Source of the DNA: Robiginitalea sp. SC105
Lineage (GTDB): Bacteria; Bacteroidota; Bacteroidia; Flavobacteriales; Flavobacteriaceae
Direction: 5' to 3'
DNA length: 64,000 nucleotides
Assembly (NCBI RefSeq): GCF_014243345.1
Contig: NZ_JACLZF010000001.1
Span: 1,178,001 to 1,242,000, forward strand
A model generated the notes under the pieces. It saw nothing but the letters and a program-made list of their open reading frames with translations, made no database searches and was not told where the DNA came from. Of the stretch, positions 36,812 to 45,767 are shown in pieces (position 1 is the first letter of the stretch; each line of letters starts with the position of its first letter). The position numbers and the translations under genes are program-made.

Positions 36812-36829
36812 AATTCAGCCGACTGAATT
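36812..36829 (+). promoter_or_regulatory. Hairpin in the actA leader
   Basis: A perfect 7-bp stem aattcag/ctgaatt with tetraloop ccga lies within the predicted 5' leader. It has no following T-tract, so it is not a terminator; it could stabilise the mRNA or be a binding site. Confidence 0.35.
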
Positions 36830-36935
36830 CAACTAAAACACCAGTGATTGCGGCCATTGCCAACAATAACGCCAAAAGCGTGCCAAGCTTGGAAACTCTG
36901 TTTACCGGGCTTAAAAAAATATTGAACAGCGACAC

Positions 36936-38333
36936 ATGAAAAAGGTTTCCAACCGCCATCTCTATCCTGCAATTTTTGGTATTTGTTTAGTAGTTTCCCT
37001 GCTCTTTTCACCTTCACTTTCTGCCCAAGACGATGCAGCGGCCCAGGAGCCTGCGGCTGAGGCTGCCGCGGAAGCCGGCGGGTCGGAAGGGCCTTGTGGT
37101 CCCGGGGACCCTGCAAACGGAAAGCAATTGTTCAACCAGAACTGTGCGGCCTGTCACGCCCTGGACCGCCGGATGACCGGGCCTGCCCTGGCCAATGTCG
37201 CCGTCCGCCTGACCGAGGAGGAAGGCCTGGACTGCGAGTGGATCTACTCCTGGATCAAGAACAGTGCAGGTAAGATCGCTTCCGGGGATGCATACGCCAA
37301 CCGGATCTACGAAGAATACAACCAGGCAGCCATGACTGCCTTCCCGACCCTGAGCAACCAGGATATCAACGACATCCTCGCCTATACGGAAGCCCCGCCC
37401 CCCGCCCCGGCAGTAGCCGCTGCCCCTGCAGGTGGTGCGGCAGAAGGCGGTTCGGGGAGTTCCGGCCTTTCCAACGAACTCATCCTCGGCGCGCTGATCC
37501 TGGTCTTCGGCATGCTGGTAGCCATGCTGGTGGTCGTGAACCGCACCCTGAGGCGCATCGCAGAGGCCAGCGGAGTGGTACTCGAAAAAGAAAAAGCACA
37601 GAAGGGCACCCCGATCTGGAAAGCGTATGCCCAGAACCAGTTCCTGGTGCTGGTCACCGTGATTTTCCTGCTGCTGGGATCTGCCTATTTTGCCTATGGC
37701 TGGATGATGCAGGTTGGGGTGGACCAGGGTTACCAGCCGATACAGCCCATCCACTATTCCCATAAAATCCACGCCGGCGACAACGGCATAGAGTGTAAGT
37801 ATTGCCACTCTTCCGCCCGTGTCTCCAAGCACTCGGGGATCCCGTCACTGAATATCTGTATGAACTGCCACAAGTCCATTTACGAATACAAGGGGAACCC
37901 GGAAGGGCCCTCGGCCGAAGATCTGGCCAACGGGTACACCAACGAGTTCTACACGGGGGAAATCAAGAAACTATACGCCGCCGTCGGATGGGACGAGGCA
38001 ACCCAGAGCTATACGGGCAACTCCAAACCGGTCGAATGGGTGCGTATCCACAACCTTCCTGATTTTGTTTACTTCAACCACTCCCAGCACGTGGAGGTAG
38101 GGCAGATCGAATGCCAGACCTGCCATGGCCCGGTGGAGGAAATGGAGATCATGTACCAGGACGCACCCCTTACCATGGGATGGTGTATCAACTGCCACCG
38201 GGAGACCAACGTCCGCATGGAAGGAAACGACTACTACGAGAAAATTCACGAGGAACTTGCCAGGAAATACGGTGTGGAGCAGGTAACGGCGGCCCAGATG
38301 GGCGGCCTGGAATGCGGCAAGTGCCACTATTAA
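36936..38333 (+). CDS. actA: ACIII cytochrome c subunit ActA (monoheme-pentaheme fusion)
   Basis: ActA is the multiheme subunit of alternative complex III, the menaquinol:electron acceptor oxidoreductase that replaces cytochrome bc1. The 465-residue product has a signal sequence and six CxxCH sites: CAACH near residue 70, then CKYCH (287), CMNCH (308), CQTCH (393), CINCH (417) and CGKCH (near the C-terminus). The first lies in a separate cytochrome c domain (about 60-140) joined by an Ala/Pro/Gly linker and two membrane helices (about 180-205 and 228-252) to the pentaheme domain. It starts the act-cox operon and is followed 34 bases later by actB. Confidence 0.95.
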   Translation: MKKVSNRHLYPAIFGICLVVSLLFSPSLSAQDDAAAQEPAAEAAAEAGGSEGPCGPGDPANGKQLFNQNCAACHALDRRMTGPALANVAVRLTEEEGLDCEWIYSWIKNSAGKIASGDAYANRIYEEYNQAAMTAFPTLSNQDINDILAYTEAPPPAPAVAAAPAGGAAEGGSGSSGLSNELILGALILVFGMLVAMLVVVNRTLRRIAEASGVVLEKEKAQKGTPIWKAYAQNQFLVLVTVIFLLLGSAYFAYGWMMQVGVDQGYQPIQPIHYSHKIHAGDNGIECKYCHSSARVSKHSGIPSLNICMNCHKSIYEYKGNPEGPSAEDLANGYTNEFYTGEIKKLYAAVGWDEATQSYTGNSKPVEWVRIHNLPDFVYFNHSQHVEVGQIECQTCHGPVEEMEIMYQDAPLTMGWCINCHRETNVRMEGNDYYEKIHEELARKYGVEQVTAAQMGGLECGKCHY

Positions 38334-38367
38334 TTCAAGGAGCTAAAAAGATTTAGACAGATCGCAT

Positions 38368-41300
38368 ATGGCATCAAACAAGAAATATTGGAAGAGTGAG
38401 GTGGAACTTTCGCCGGACAATTCCATTGTTGAGAAGCTGAAACAAAATGAATTCCCGGAGAAACTCCCGGAGGATGCGTTCCTGGGCGACAAGGAACAAC
38501 TCGCCTCCAGCCAGACCTCCCGGCGGGACTTTTTGAAGTATGTGGGCTTCAGTACGGCTGCTGCATCCCTGGCAGCCTGTGAGGGCCCCGTCCACAAGTC
38601 CATCCCATATGTGATGCAACCCGAGCGGATCATCCCGGGGGTGGCCAACTTCTATGCCACCACCATAGCCGATGGCTATGACTTTGCCAGCATCCTGGTC
38701 AAGACCCGAGAGGGGCGTCCGATCAAAATCGAAAACAACAAGGAGGCTGCAGTCCTGGGCGGTTCAAATGCGCGGATCCAGGCTTCGGTTCTTTCCCTTT
38801 ACGACAGCACGCGCCTGCAGGGGCCGCGCAGCAGCGAGGGGGACGTGGCCTGGGAAGGCCTCGATGCGGCCGTAAAGGCCAAACTCGGTTCCCTCCGCAA
38901 TGGCGGCAAACAAATAGCGCTGCTTACCCAGACCTATGCCAGCCCGTCCACCGACCGCCTGTTGGGGGACTTCATGGCGGCGTACCCGAATGCAGTCCAT
39001 GTGACCTATGATGCCATCAGCTCGGATGCCGCGCTGACGGCCTATGAGGCGAATTACGGGGAGCGCGCACTGGCCGACTACGACCTTTCCAAAGCAGACC
39101 TGATCCTGTCCTTCGGAGCCGATTTCCTCGGTGACTGGCAGGGTGGCGGCTATGACGGCGGGTATGCCAAAGGCCGGGTTCCCAAAAACGGGAAGATGTC
39201 CCGCCACATCCAGTTCGAATCCATCATGAGCCTGACCGGGGCCAACGCGGACAAGCGCGTACCTCTGACACCGGCCCAGCAGAAGGTCGCACTGGCGCAC
39301 CTTTATGCCCGGTTAAACGGCTCGAGCGTTTCCGGCGAATTGCCGGAAGCCGCTGCACGGGCCCTGGAAAGTGCCGTCAGCCAGATTGCCAAAAACAAAC
39401 GCCGGGCAGTGGTGCTGACCGGCCTGGACGATACCGATGCGCAGTCGGTGGTCCTCTCCATCAATGAAATGCTGGGAAGTGAAGCCTTCCAGCCGGAAGC
39501 CCCCCGCTACGTGCGACAGGGGAATACGGCTGCTATGGACCAGCTCCTTGCCGATATGAAGGCGGGACGCGTAGGCGCCCTGATCATGGACGGGGTCAAC
39601 CCGGGGTATTCCCTGCCCGCATCTGCCGGTTTTGCAGAAGCCGTGCAGAATGTGGACCTCTCCGTGGCCTTTTCCACCAACTGGAACGAAACTACGGCCC
39701 TCTGTACCTTTACGGCAGCTGCCAATCACTTCCTGGAATCCTGGGGGGACGCCGAGTTCAAAAAAGGACATTACAGCCTGATGCAACCCGTGATCCGGGA
39801 ATTGTTCGACACCCGTCAATTCCAGCAAAGCCTGCTGCTTTGGATGGATTCCGAGCAGAGCTGGCACGACTACATCGCGCAGACCTGGAGCGAGGGGATC
39901 CTCGCCGGCGGCGACTGGAACAAGGCGCTGCACGACGGGGTTTACGTCCCCGGGGGTATGGCGATGAGCGATCCCGAAACGGTGGCATCTCCCGATACTG
40001 ACAAAGAAATGGCCTCCCCGGCCGAAGCAGCCGCCGTAAGCAGCGTCGTGCCGATAGCATCGGCCGTACGACGCCTGGCAGGGGCTTCCGACGAAGGAAT
40101 GAGCCTTGTCCTGTACTCCAAGGTAGGCATGGGCGACGGCCGTCAGGCGGGCAACCCCTGGCTGCAGGAATTCCCGGACCCGATTACCCGGGTCAGCTGG
40201 GACAACTACGTAACCGTTTCCAAGGCCGATGCGGCCTCCATGGGACTGGTCAATGAACACGTCGCCAACGGCGGGCTCGACGGCAGCTACGTCAACCTGA
40301 CGGTAGGCGGCGCCACACTGAACAATGTGCCCGTGATCATACAGCCCGGCCAGGCCCCTGGCACGCTGGGGCTTTCATTTGGCTACGGCAGGCAGGTGGG
40401 CATGAAATCCGAAATGCAGACAGGGGTGAATGCCTTCGCATTGTACGCAGGCTTCAGCAATACCCAGTCCGCAACGGTGGAAAAAGCCGCCGGCACCCAT
40501 GAATTTGCCTGTATCCAGTTGCACAATACGCTCATGGGGCGGGGGGATATCATCAAGGAAACCACCCTGGAAATCTTCAATACGGAAGATGCCTCCCATT
40601 GGAACCACGTACCGCAGGTATCCCTGAACCACCAGGAAGTACCCGCTACTTCCGTGGACCTGTGGGACCACTTTGACCGCTCGGTCGGCCACCACTTCAA
40701 TATGTCCATCGACCTGAACGCCTGTACGGGATGCGGGGCCTGCGTCATCGCCTGCCACGCCGAAAACAACGTGCCGGTGGTCGGGAAGCAGGAGATCCGC
40801 CTTTCCCGCGATATGCACTGGCTGCGGATTGACCGGTACTATTCTTCAGAGGACACCTTTGAGGCGGACAATATCAAGAAAGACGAGTTTTCCGGTGCCA
40901 TGGAATCCAAAGCCGGGTTCGAGGAAATGGAAGACCCGGCCGCCAATCCGCAGGTCGCCTTCCAGCCGGTTATGTGCCAGCACTGCAACCACGCACCCTG
41001 CGAGACGGTATGCCCGGTAGCGGCAACCGCCCACAGCCGCCAGGGCCATAACCACATGGCCTACAACCGTTGCGTGGGTACCCGCTACTGCGCCAACAAC
41101 TGCCCGTACAAAGTACGTCGCTTCAACTGGTTCCTCTACAGCGATAACGAGGAGTTCGACTACCACATGAACAACGACCTGGGCAAGATGGTGCTCAACC
41201 CGGATGTGAACGTGCGTTCCCGCGGGGTGATGGAGAAATGTTCCTGGTGTATCCAGATGACCCAGAAGTCCATCCTCGATGCCAAGCGCGAGGGAAGGCC

Positions 41301-41499
41301 CGTAACGGACGAGGAGTTCCAGACGGCCTGTTCGAATGCATGCAGCAGCGGGGCAATCGTATTCGGGGACATCAACGATTCGGAAAGCGAAGTTTCGAAA
41401 CTGGCGGAAAGCGATCGGATGTACCACCTGCTGGAGCACGTGGGAACGCGTCCGAATGTATTTTACCACGTCAAAGTCCGTAATACCAACGAAGCATAA
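38368..41499 (+). CDS. actB: ACIII iron-sulfur subunit ActB
   Basis: The 1043-residue ActB is a fusion of a molybdopterin-oxidoreductase-like domain, which in this complex carries no cofactor, and a C-terminal four-cluster ferredoxin domain. The N-terminus has a twin-arginine motif SRRDFLKYVGF followed by a cysteine in SLAACEG, so Tat export is likely. The ferredoxin domain (about 780-1000) has CTGCGACVIACHAEN, CQHCNHAPCETVCPV, CVGTRYCANNCPYKVRRFNW and a CSWC site, enough cysteines for [3Fe-4S] and [4Fe-4S] clusters. Electrons are passed from quinol to the ActA/ActE hemes. It lies 26 bases before actC. Confidence 0.96.
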   Translation: MASNKKYWKSEVELSPDNSIVEKLKQNEFPEKLPEDAFLGDKEQLASSQTSRRDFLKYVGFSTAAASLAACEGPVHKSIPYVMQPERIIPGVANFYATTIADGYDFASILVKTREGRPIKIENNKEAAVLGGSNARIQASVLSLYDSTRLQGPRSSEGDVAWEGLDAAVKAKLGSLRNGGKQIALLTQTYASPSTDRLLGDFMAAYPNAVHVTYDAISSDAALTAYEANYGERALADYDLSKADLILSFGADFLGDWQGGGYDGGYAKGRVPKNGKMSRHIQFESIMSLTGANADKRVPLTPAQQKVALAHLYARLNGSSVSGELPEAAARALESAVSQIAKNKRRAVVLTGLDDTDAQSVVLSINEMLGSEAFQPEAPRYVRQGNTAAMDQLLADMKAGRVGALIMDGVNPGYSLPASAGFAEAVQNVDLSVAFSTNWNETTALCTFTAAANHFLESWGDAEFKKGHYSLMQPVIRELFDTRQFQQSLLLWMDSEQSWHDYIAQTWSEGILAGGDWNKALHDGVYVPGGMAMSDPETVASPDTDKEMASPAEAAAVSSVVPIASAVRRLAGASDEGMSLVLYSKVGMGDGRQAGNPWLQEFPDPITRVSWDNYVTVSKADAASMGLVNEHVANGGLDGSYVNLTVGGATLNNVPVIIQPGQAPGTLGLSFGYGRQVGMKSEMQTGVNAFALYAGFSNTQSATVEKAAGTHEFACIQLHNTLMGRGDIIKETTLEIFNTEDASHWNHVPQVSLNHQEVPATSVDLWDHFDRSVGHHFNMSIDLNACTGCGACVIACHAENNVPVVGKQEIRLSRDMHWLRIDRYYSSEDTFEADNIKKDEFSGAMESKAGFEEMEDPAANPQVAFQPVMCQHCNHAPCETVCPVAATAHSRQGHNHMAYNRCVGTRYCANNCPYKVRRFNWFLYSDNEEFDYHMNNDLGKMVLNPDVNVRSRGVMEKCSWCIQMTQKSILDAKREGRPVTDEEFQTACSNACSSGAIVFGDINDSESEVSKLAESDRMYHLLEHVGTRPNVFYHVKVRNTNEA

Positions 41500-41525
41500 A
41501 ATTAAAGAAACGTAAATAAGATTCT

Positions 41526-43253
41526 ATGGCGTCGCATTACGAAGCACCGATACGTAAACCCCTGGTACTGGGCGATAAAGGATACCACGATGTTTCCGTG
41601 GATATCGCTGCCCCGGTGGAGGGGAGGGCCAACAAGCAGTGGTGGATTGTATTTACCATAGCCCTGGCCGCCTTTCTCTGGGGGGTCGGGTGTATCATCT
41701 ATACGATTTCCACCGGTATCGGTACCTGGGGCCTCAACCGCACGGTTAACTGGGCCTGGGACATTACCAACTTTGTTTGGTGGGTGGGTATCGGCCACGC
41801 CGGTACGCTTATCTCAGCGGTTCTGTTGCTGTTCCGCCAGAAATGGAGAATGGCGATCAACCGCTCTGCCGAGGCGATGACCATCTTTTCCGTAATACAG
41901 GCCGGTCTGTTCCCGATCATCCACATGGGTCGCCCCTGGCTGGCTTACTGGGTAGTACCCATCCCGAACCAGTTCGGTTCCCTCTGGGTGAATTTCAACT
42001 CCCCCCTGTTGTGGGACGTGTTTGCGATCTCCACCTACCTTTCGGTATCCCTGGTTTTCTGGTGGACGGGCCTGCTGCCCGATTTCGCCATGATCCGGGA
42101 CCGGGCCGTGAAACCCTTCCAGAAAAAAATATACAGCCTGGTCAGCTTCGGATGGAGCGGCCGCGCCAAGGACTGGCAGCGCTTTGAGGAAGTATCCCTG
42201 GTCCTCGCCGGACTGGCTACCCCCCTGGTACTCTCGGTACACACCATCGTATCCTTTGACTTTGCCACCTCGGTCATCCCGGGCTGGCACACCACCATCT
42301 TCCCGCCCTATTTTGTTGCCGGGGCTATTTTCTCGGGCTTCGCGATGGTGCAGACCCTACTGATCATCATGAGGAAAGTCTGCAACCTGGAAGCCTACAT
42401 TACCGTACAGCATATCGAGCTGATGAACATCGTGATCATGATCACTGGTTCCATCGTGGGCTGCGCCTATATCACCGAGTTGTTCATCGCCTGGTATTCC
42501 GGTGTGGAATACGAACAGTACGCCTTCCTGAACCGGGCCACCGGGCCCTACTGGTGGGCGTATACGCTGATGATGACCTGCAACGTGGTCTCCCCCCAGG
42601 TCATGTGGTTCAAAAAGATCCGTACCAGCATCCTGGTCTCCTTTATCATCTCCATCGTCGTGAATATCGGGATGTGGTTTGAGCGGTTCGTGATCATCGT
42701 CACCTCCCTGCACCGGGATTACCTGCCGTCCTCCTGGACCATGTTCTCCCCCACCTTTGTGGATATCGGGATCTTTATCGGGACCATCGGGTTCTTCTTT
42801 GTCCTCTTCCTGCTCTATGCGCGCACCTTCCCGGTAATCGCCCAGGCCGAGGTCAAATCCATCCTGAAATCCTCCGGGGAACGCTATAAAAAACTCCGGG
42901 ATGCCGGCAAGCCGCTCTATGAGATCCGGGTGGCGGGCACCCCCAAAGCCGCAGCTCAGACCCCGCCAGCTTCCGCCGGATCCCACGACCCGGCCAAGGT
43001 AGGCAGCCTGCTGGGTGCGGTTGGTTCCTTTGACCCGGCCACGCAGACAGCGGACGACCTGAAGAAGGTCAAGGGCATCGGGCCGCAGATGGAAGAAAAA
43101 CTCAACCAGCTCGGAATCTTCACCTTTGCACAGGTGAGCCGGATGACCGAAACGGAATACGACCTGCTGGATTCGCTCACCGGTTCCTTCCCGGGCCGCG
43201 CGCAACGCGACGACTGGGCCGGACAGGCGAAACGTTTAAATGAAAAACAATAA
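41526..43253 (+). CDS. actC: ACIII quinol-binding membrane subunit ActC with HhH tail
   Basis: ActC is the NrfD/PsrC-like integral membrane subunit that binds menaquinol. The 575-residue product has about ten helices, with the typical WDITNFVWWVGIGHAGTLISA, IHMGRPWLAYW and VHTIVSFDFATSVIPGWHTTIFPPYFVAGAIFSG segments. Ordinary ActC ends near residue 470. Here a Pro/Ala linker and a helix-hairpin-helix domain follow (about 510-575, KKVKGIGPQMEEKL and a distal DDWAGQAK). The same tail type ends ribosomal protein S2 in this window. The tail should lie on the cytoplasmic side, but I cannot prove topology. The next gene starts five bases later. Confidence 0.95.
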   Translation: MASHYEAPIRKPLVLGDKGYHDVSVDIAAPVEGRANKQWWIVFTIALAAFLWGVGCIIYTISTGIGTWGLNRTVNWAWDITNFVWWVGIGHAGTLISAVLLLFRQKWRMAINRSAEAMTIFSVIQAGLFPIIHMGRPWLAYWVVPIPNQFGSLWVNFNSPLLWDVFAISTYLSVSLVFWWTGLLPDFAMIRDRAVKPFQKKIYSLVSFGWSGRAKDWQRFEEVSLVLAGLATPLVLSVHTIVSFDFATSVIPGWHTTIFPPYFVAGAIFSGFAMVQTLLIIMRKVCNLEAYITVQHIELMNIVIMITGSIVGCAYITELFIAWYSGVEYEQYAFLNRATGPYWWAYTLMMTCNVVSPQVMWFKKIRTSILVSFIISIVVNIGMWFERFVIIVTSLHRDYLPSSWTMFSPTFVDIGIFIGTIGFFFVLFLLYARTFPVIAQAEVKSILKSSGERYKKLRDAGKPLYEIRVAGTPKAAAQTPPASAGSHDPAKVGSLLGAVGSFDPATQTADDLKKVKGIGPQMEEKLNQLGIFTFAQVSRMTETEYDLLDSLTGSFPGRAQRDDWAGQAKRLNEKQ

Positions 43254-43258
43254 CACAG

Positions 43259-43780
43259 ATGGCATCTAAAGTGATTCAGGCATATTACGACGACGACGAC
43301 GTGCTGATGCACGCGGTCAAGAAGGTGAAGGCCGCCAAACACCACATCGAGGAGGTATATTGTCCCTTCCCGGTACACGGCCTGGACAAGGCCATGGGGC
43401 TGGAACCCACCCGGATTGCCATCACCTCGTTTATGTACGGCTGCCTCGGTCTCACCGTGGCCATCGTCATGATGAACTATATCATGATAACGGACTGGCC
43501 GCAGGATATCGGGGGGAAACCGAGTTTCAGCTACATCGAGAACATGCCGGCCTTTGTCCCGATCATGTTCGAGATGACCGTATTTTTTGCCGCCCACCTG
43601 ATGGTGATTACCTTTTACCTGCGTAGCCGGCTCTGGCCTTTCAAAAAAGCCGAAAACCCGGATGTCCGCAGCACGGATGACCATTTTATCATGGAAATCG
43701 AACCGCACGGGGACCAGGCGGCCCTTATGGAGCTGTTACGCGAATCGGGTGCCGTGGAGATCAACCAAGTCGAAAAGTAA
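43259..43780 (+). CDS. actD: ACIII subunit ActD (DUF3341)
   Basis: The 173-residue product matches the DUF3341 subunit of alternative complex III. It has an N-terminal cytoplasmic domain (VIQAYYDDDDVLMHAVKKVKA, then VYCPFPVHGLDKAMGL), two membrane helices (about 57-80 and 98-120) and a short C-terminal domain ending in LLRESGAVEINQVEK. It packs beside ActC and ActF and has no cofactor. It starts five bases after actC and is followed after nine bases by actE, so all are translated from one mRNA. Confidence 0.93.
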   Translation: MASKVIQAYYDDDDVLMHAVKKVKAAKHHIEEVYCPFPVHGLDKAMGLEPTRIAITSFMYGCLGLTVAIVMMNYIMITDWPQDIGGKPSFSYIENMPAFVPIMFEMTVFFAAHLMVITFYLRSRLWPFKKAENPDVRSTDDHFIMEIEPHGDQAALMELLRESGAVEINQVEK

Positions 43781-43789
43781 ATCAGCGCA

Positions 43790-44350
43790 ATGAAGAATAC
43801 GCTATATACCGCACTTTTAGTCACCGGACTCGTCCTTCTGGCATCCTGCCAGGACAAGCGGAAGCCGAACTACCAGTACATGCCCAACATGTACGAACCG
43901 GTCGGATACGAGGCCTACGACCAGGTCGAATGGCTCCCCGACGGATCCATGGCGCTCAGGCCTGCCGAGAACACCGTCGCCCGCGGGGCCCTGCCCTACC
44001 GGTTTGAGAACACCCCGGAAGGAAAGGAAATGTCCCGCGCCATGAGCAGCCCGCTGGATTCGCTCAGCCGGGAGGAAAACCTGGAGGTTGGCGCCGAGCT
44101 CTACGGGATTTACTGTGCCATTTGCCACGGGAGCAAAGGCGATGGTCAGGGGAACCTGGTCAAGCGGGAGAAAATCCTGGGCGTACCCAGTTACGCCGAC
44201 GCAGGACGCAACATCAACATTGGGTCCACGTACCACGTCATCTATTACGGGCAGAATGCCATGGGCTCCTACGCCAACCAGCTCGACGAGACCGAAAGGT
44301 GGCAGGTAGCCGAATACGTGATGAAACTCAAGGAAGACTTAACAAAATAA
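43790..44350 (+). CDS. actE: ACIII monoheme cytochrome c lipoprotein ActE
   Basis: The 186-residue ActE is a class I cytochrome c subunit. It has a lipoprotein signal ending LLASCQDK, so it is tethered through a lipid at Cys20. The heme site is CAICH near residue 110 and the likely axial Met is in GQNAMGSYA. It hands electrons from the ActA/ActB chain to the downstream oxidase. It lies between actD (nine bases) and actF (seven bases). Confidence 0.95.
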   Translation: MKNTLYTALLVTGLVLLASCQDKRKPNYQYMPNMYEPVGYEAYDQVEWLPDGSMALRPAENTVARGALPYRFENTPEGKEMSRAMSSPLDSLSREENLEVGAELYGIYCAICHGSKGDGQGNLVKREKILGVPSYADAGRNINIGSTYHVIYYGQNAMGSYANQLDETERWQVAEYVMKLKEDLTK

Positions 44351-44357
44351 AGCAGCA

Positions 44358-45734
44358 TTGCAGATGTATACCTTCTCGAACAGACTGAAAATCGGATCCG
44401 TCATTCTCATGGCTCTCGGGCTGATGGGATTGGCCATAGGGTTTGTCTCTGCCCCTTCAACGGTAGACGAGGCCAGGGCAATGGTCGCCGCGAACGACGA
44501 CGGACACGGCGGAGGCCATGACGCTGCTGCCGAAACCCACACCGCGGCCGGGGACCACGGAGCTGCTGCCGGGACGCATGAAGGCGGAGCCGAACACGAC
44601 GCGGCTGCCATGGGTGACGACCACGAAACCGACCACGGGGAACACCTGCTGCACCAACTCCAGAACCGGCCCTGGGCGGCGGTTTACATAGCGGCTTTCT
44701 TCTTCTTTATGCTGGCATTGGGCACTCTGGCGTTTTACGCCGTGCAACGCGCCGCACAGGCGGGCTGGTCCCCCCTGTTGTTCCGCGTCATGGAGGGCAT
44801 CACGGCCTACCTGGTGCCCGGAGGAATCATCCTCTTTATGATCCTGGTACTGTCCGTACTGCACATGAACCACCTGTTTGTCTGGATGGATGCCGAAACG
44901 GTAGCGCATGACAAATTGCTGCAGGGCAAGGCGGGCTACCTGAACCCGACCTTTTTCCTGATCCGGGCCGCATTTTTCCTCGGGGGCTGGATCCTCTACC
45001 GCGAGGTTTCCCGCCGCCTTTCACTGGCACAGGACAAGGCCGATGACAACGCCAACTTCAAAAAGAATTTCCGGTGGTCTGCCGGGTTCCTGGTATTTTA
45101 TTTGGTTACCGAATCCATGATGTCCTGGGACTGGATCATGAGCGTGGATCCCCACTGGTTCAGCACCCTCTTCGGATGGTATGTGTTTGCCAGCATGTTC
45201 GTTTCGGGGATCACCACCATCGCCCTGGTGGCCATCTACCTCAAGTCCCGCGGTTACCTGCCGGACGTCAACGACAGCCACATCCACGACCTTGCCAAGT
45301 TCATGTTCGGGATCAGCATCTTCTGGACCTACCTCTGGTTTGGCCAGTTTATGCTCATCTGGTATGCCGATATCCCGGAGGAGGTCACCTATTTTGTCAC
45401 CCGGATCGAAGACTTTAAACTGCCGTTTTTCGGCATGGTTGCAATGAATTTCGTATTCCCGCTCCTGGTCCTGATGAACAGCGATTACAAGCGGGTCAAC
45501 TGGTTTGTGGTCATGACGGGAATCGTGGTGCTCCTGGGACACTACCTGGATGTGTACCTGATGATTACCCCTGCAACCGTAGGCGACCAGTGGTACATAG
45601 GCCTACCGGAAATCGGGGGCATCCTGTTCTTTGGTGGTGCCTTTATTTTCTGGGTGTTCCGGGCCCTGTCCAAGGCCCCGTTGCAATCCGCGAGGAACCC
45701 GTTTATAGAAGAGAGCAGACAATTTCATTATTAA
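44358..45734 (+). CDS. actF: ACIII membrane subunit ActF with His-rich N-terminal loop
   Basis: The 458-residue ActF is the second large membrane subunit of alternative complex III, structurally related to ActC. It has about ten helices with SMMSWDWIMSVDPHWFSTLFGWYVFAS, the segment typical of the family. Between the first helix and the second (about residues 35-95) there is a hydrophilic stretch with many His, Asp, Glu, Gly and Ala (for example DGHGGGHD and DDHETDHGEH), with about 14 His. This could bind metal. It lies seven bases after actE and 33 bases before coxB. Confidence 0.94.
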   Translation: MQMYTFSNRLKIGSVILMALGLMGLAIGFVSAPSTVDEARAMVAANDDGHGGGHDAAAETHTAAGDHGAAAGTHEGGAEHDAAAMGDDHETDHGEHLLHQLQNRPWAAVYIAAFFFFMLALGTLAFYAVQRAAQAGWSPLLFRVMEGITAYLVPGGIILFMILVLSVLHMNHLFVWMDAETVAHDKLLQGKAGYLNPTFFLIRAAFFLGGWILYREVSRRLSLAQDKADDNANFKKNFRWSAGFLVFYLVTESMMSWDWIMSVDPHWFSTLFGWYVFASMFVSGITTIALVAIYLKSRGYLPDVNDSHIHDLAKFMFGISIFWTYLWFGQFMLIWYADIPEEVTYFVTRIEDFKLPFFGMVAMNFVFPLLVLMNSDYKRVNWFVVMTGIVVLLGHYLDVYLMITPATVGDQWYIGLPEIGGILFFGGAFIFWVFRALSKAPLQSARNPFIEESRQFHY

Positions 45735-45767
45735 GAAGATAGTTAGCGAATTTTACCCGTTCATACA

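Larger units (their letters stand above)
36614..36935. other. Intergenic region with the ACIII operon promoter and leader
   Basis: This 322-base stretch has no convincing gene. It is AT-rich compared with its surroundings. It holds the divergent upstream regions of the SPOR gene and the act operon, a -7 element at 36752-36759, a leader hairpin at 36812-36829, and a 10-base palindrome (ccaagcttgg) near 36885. Confidence 0.7.
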
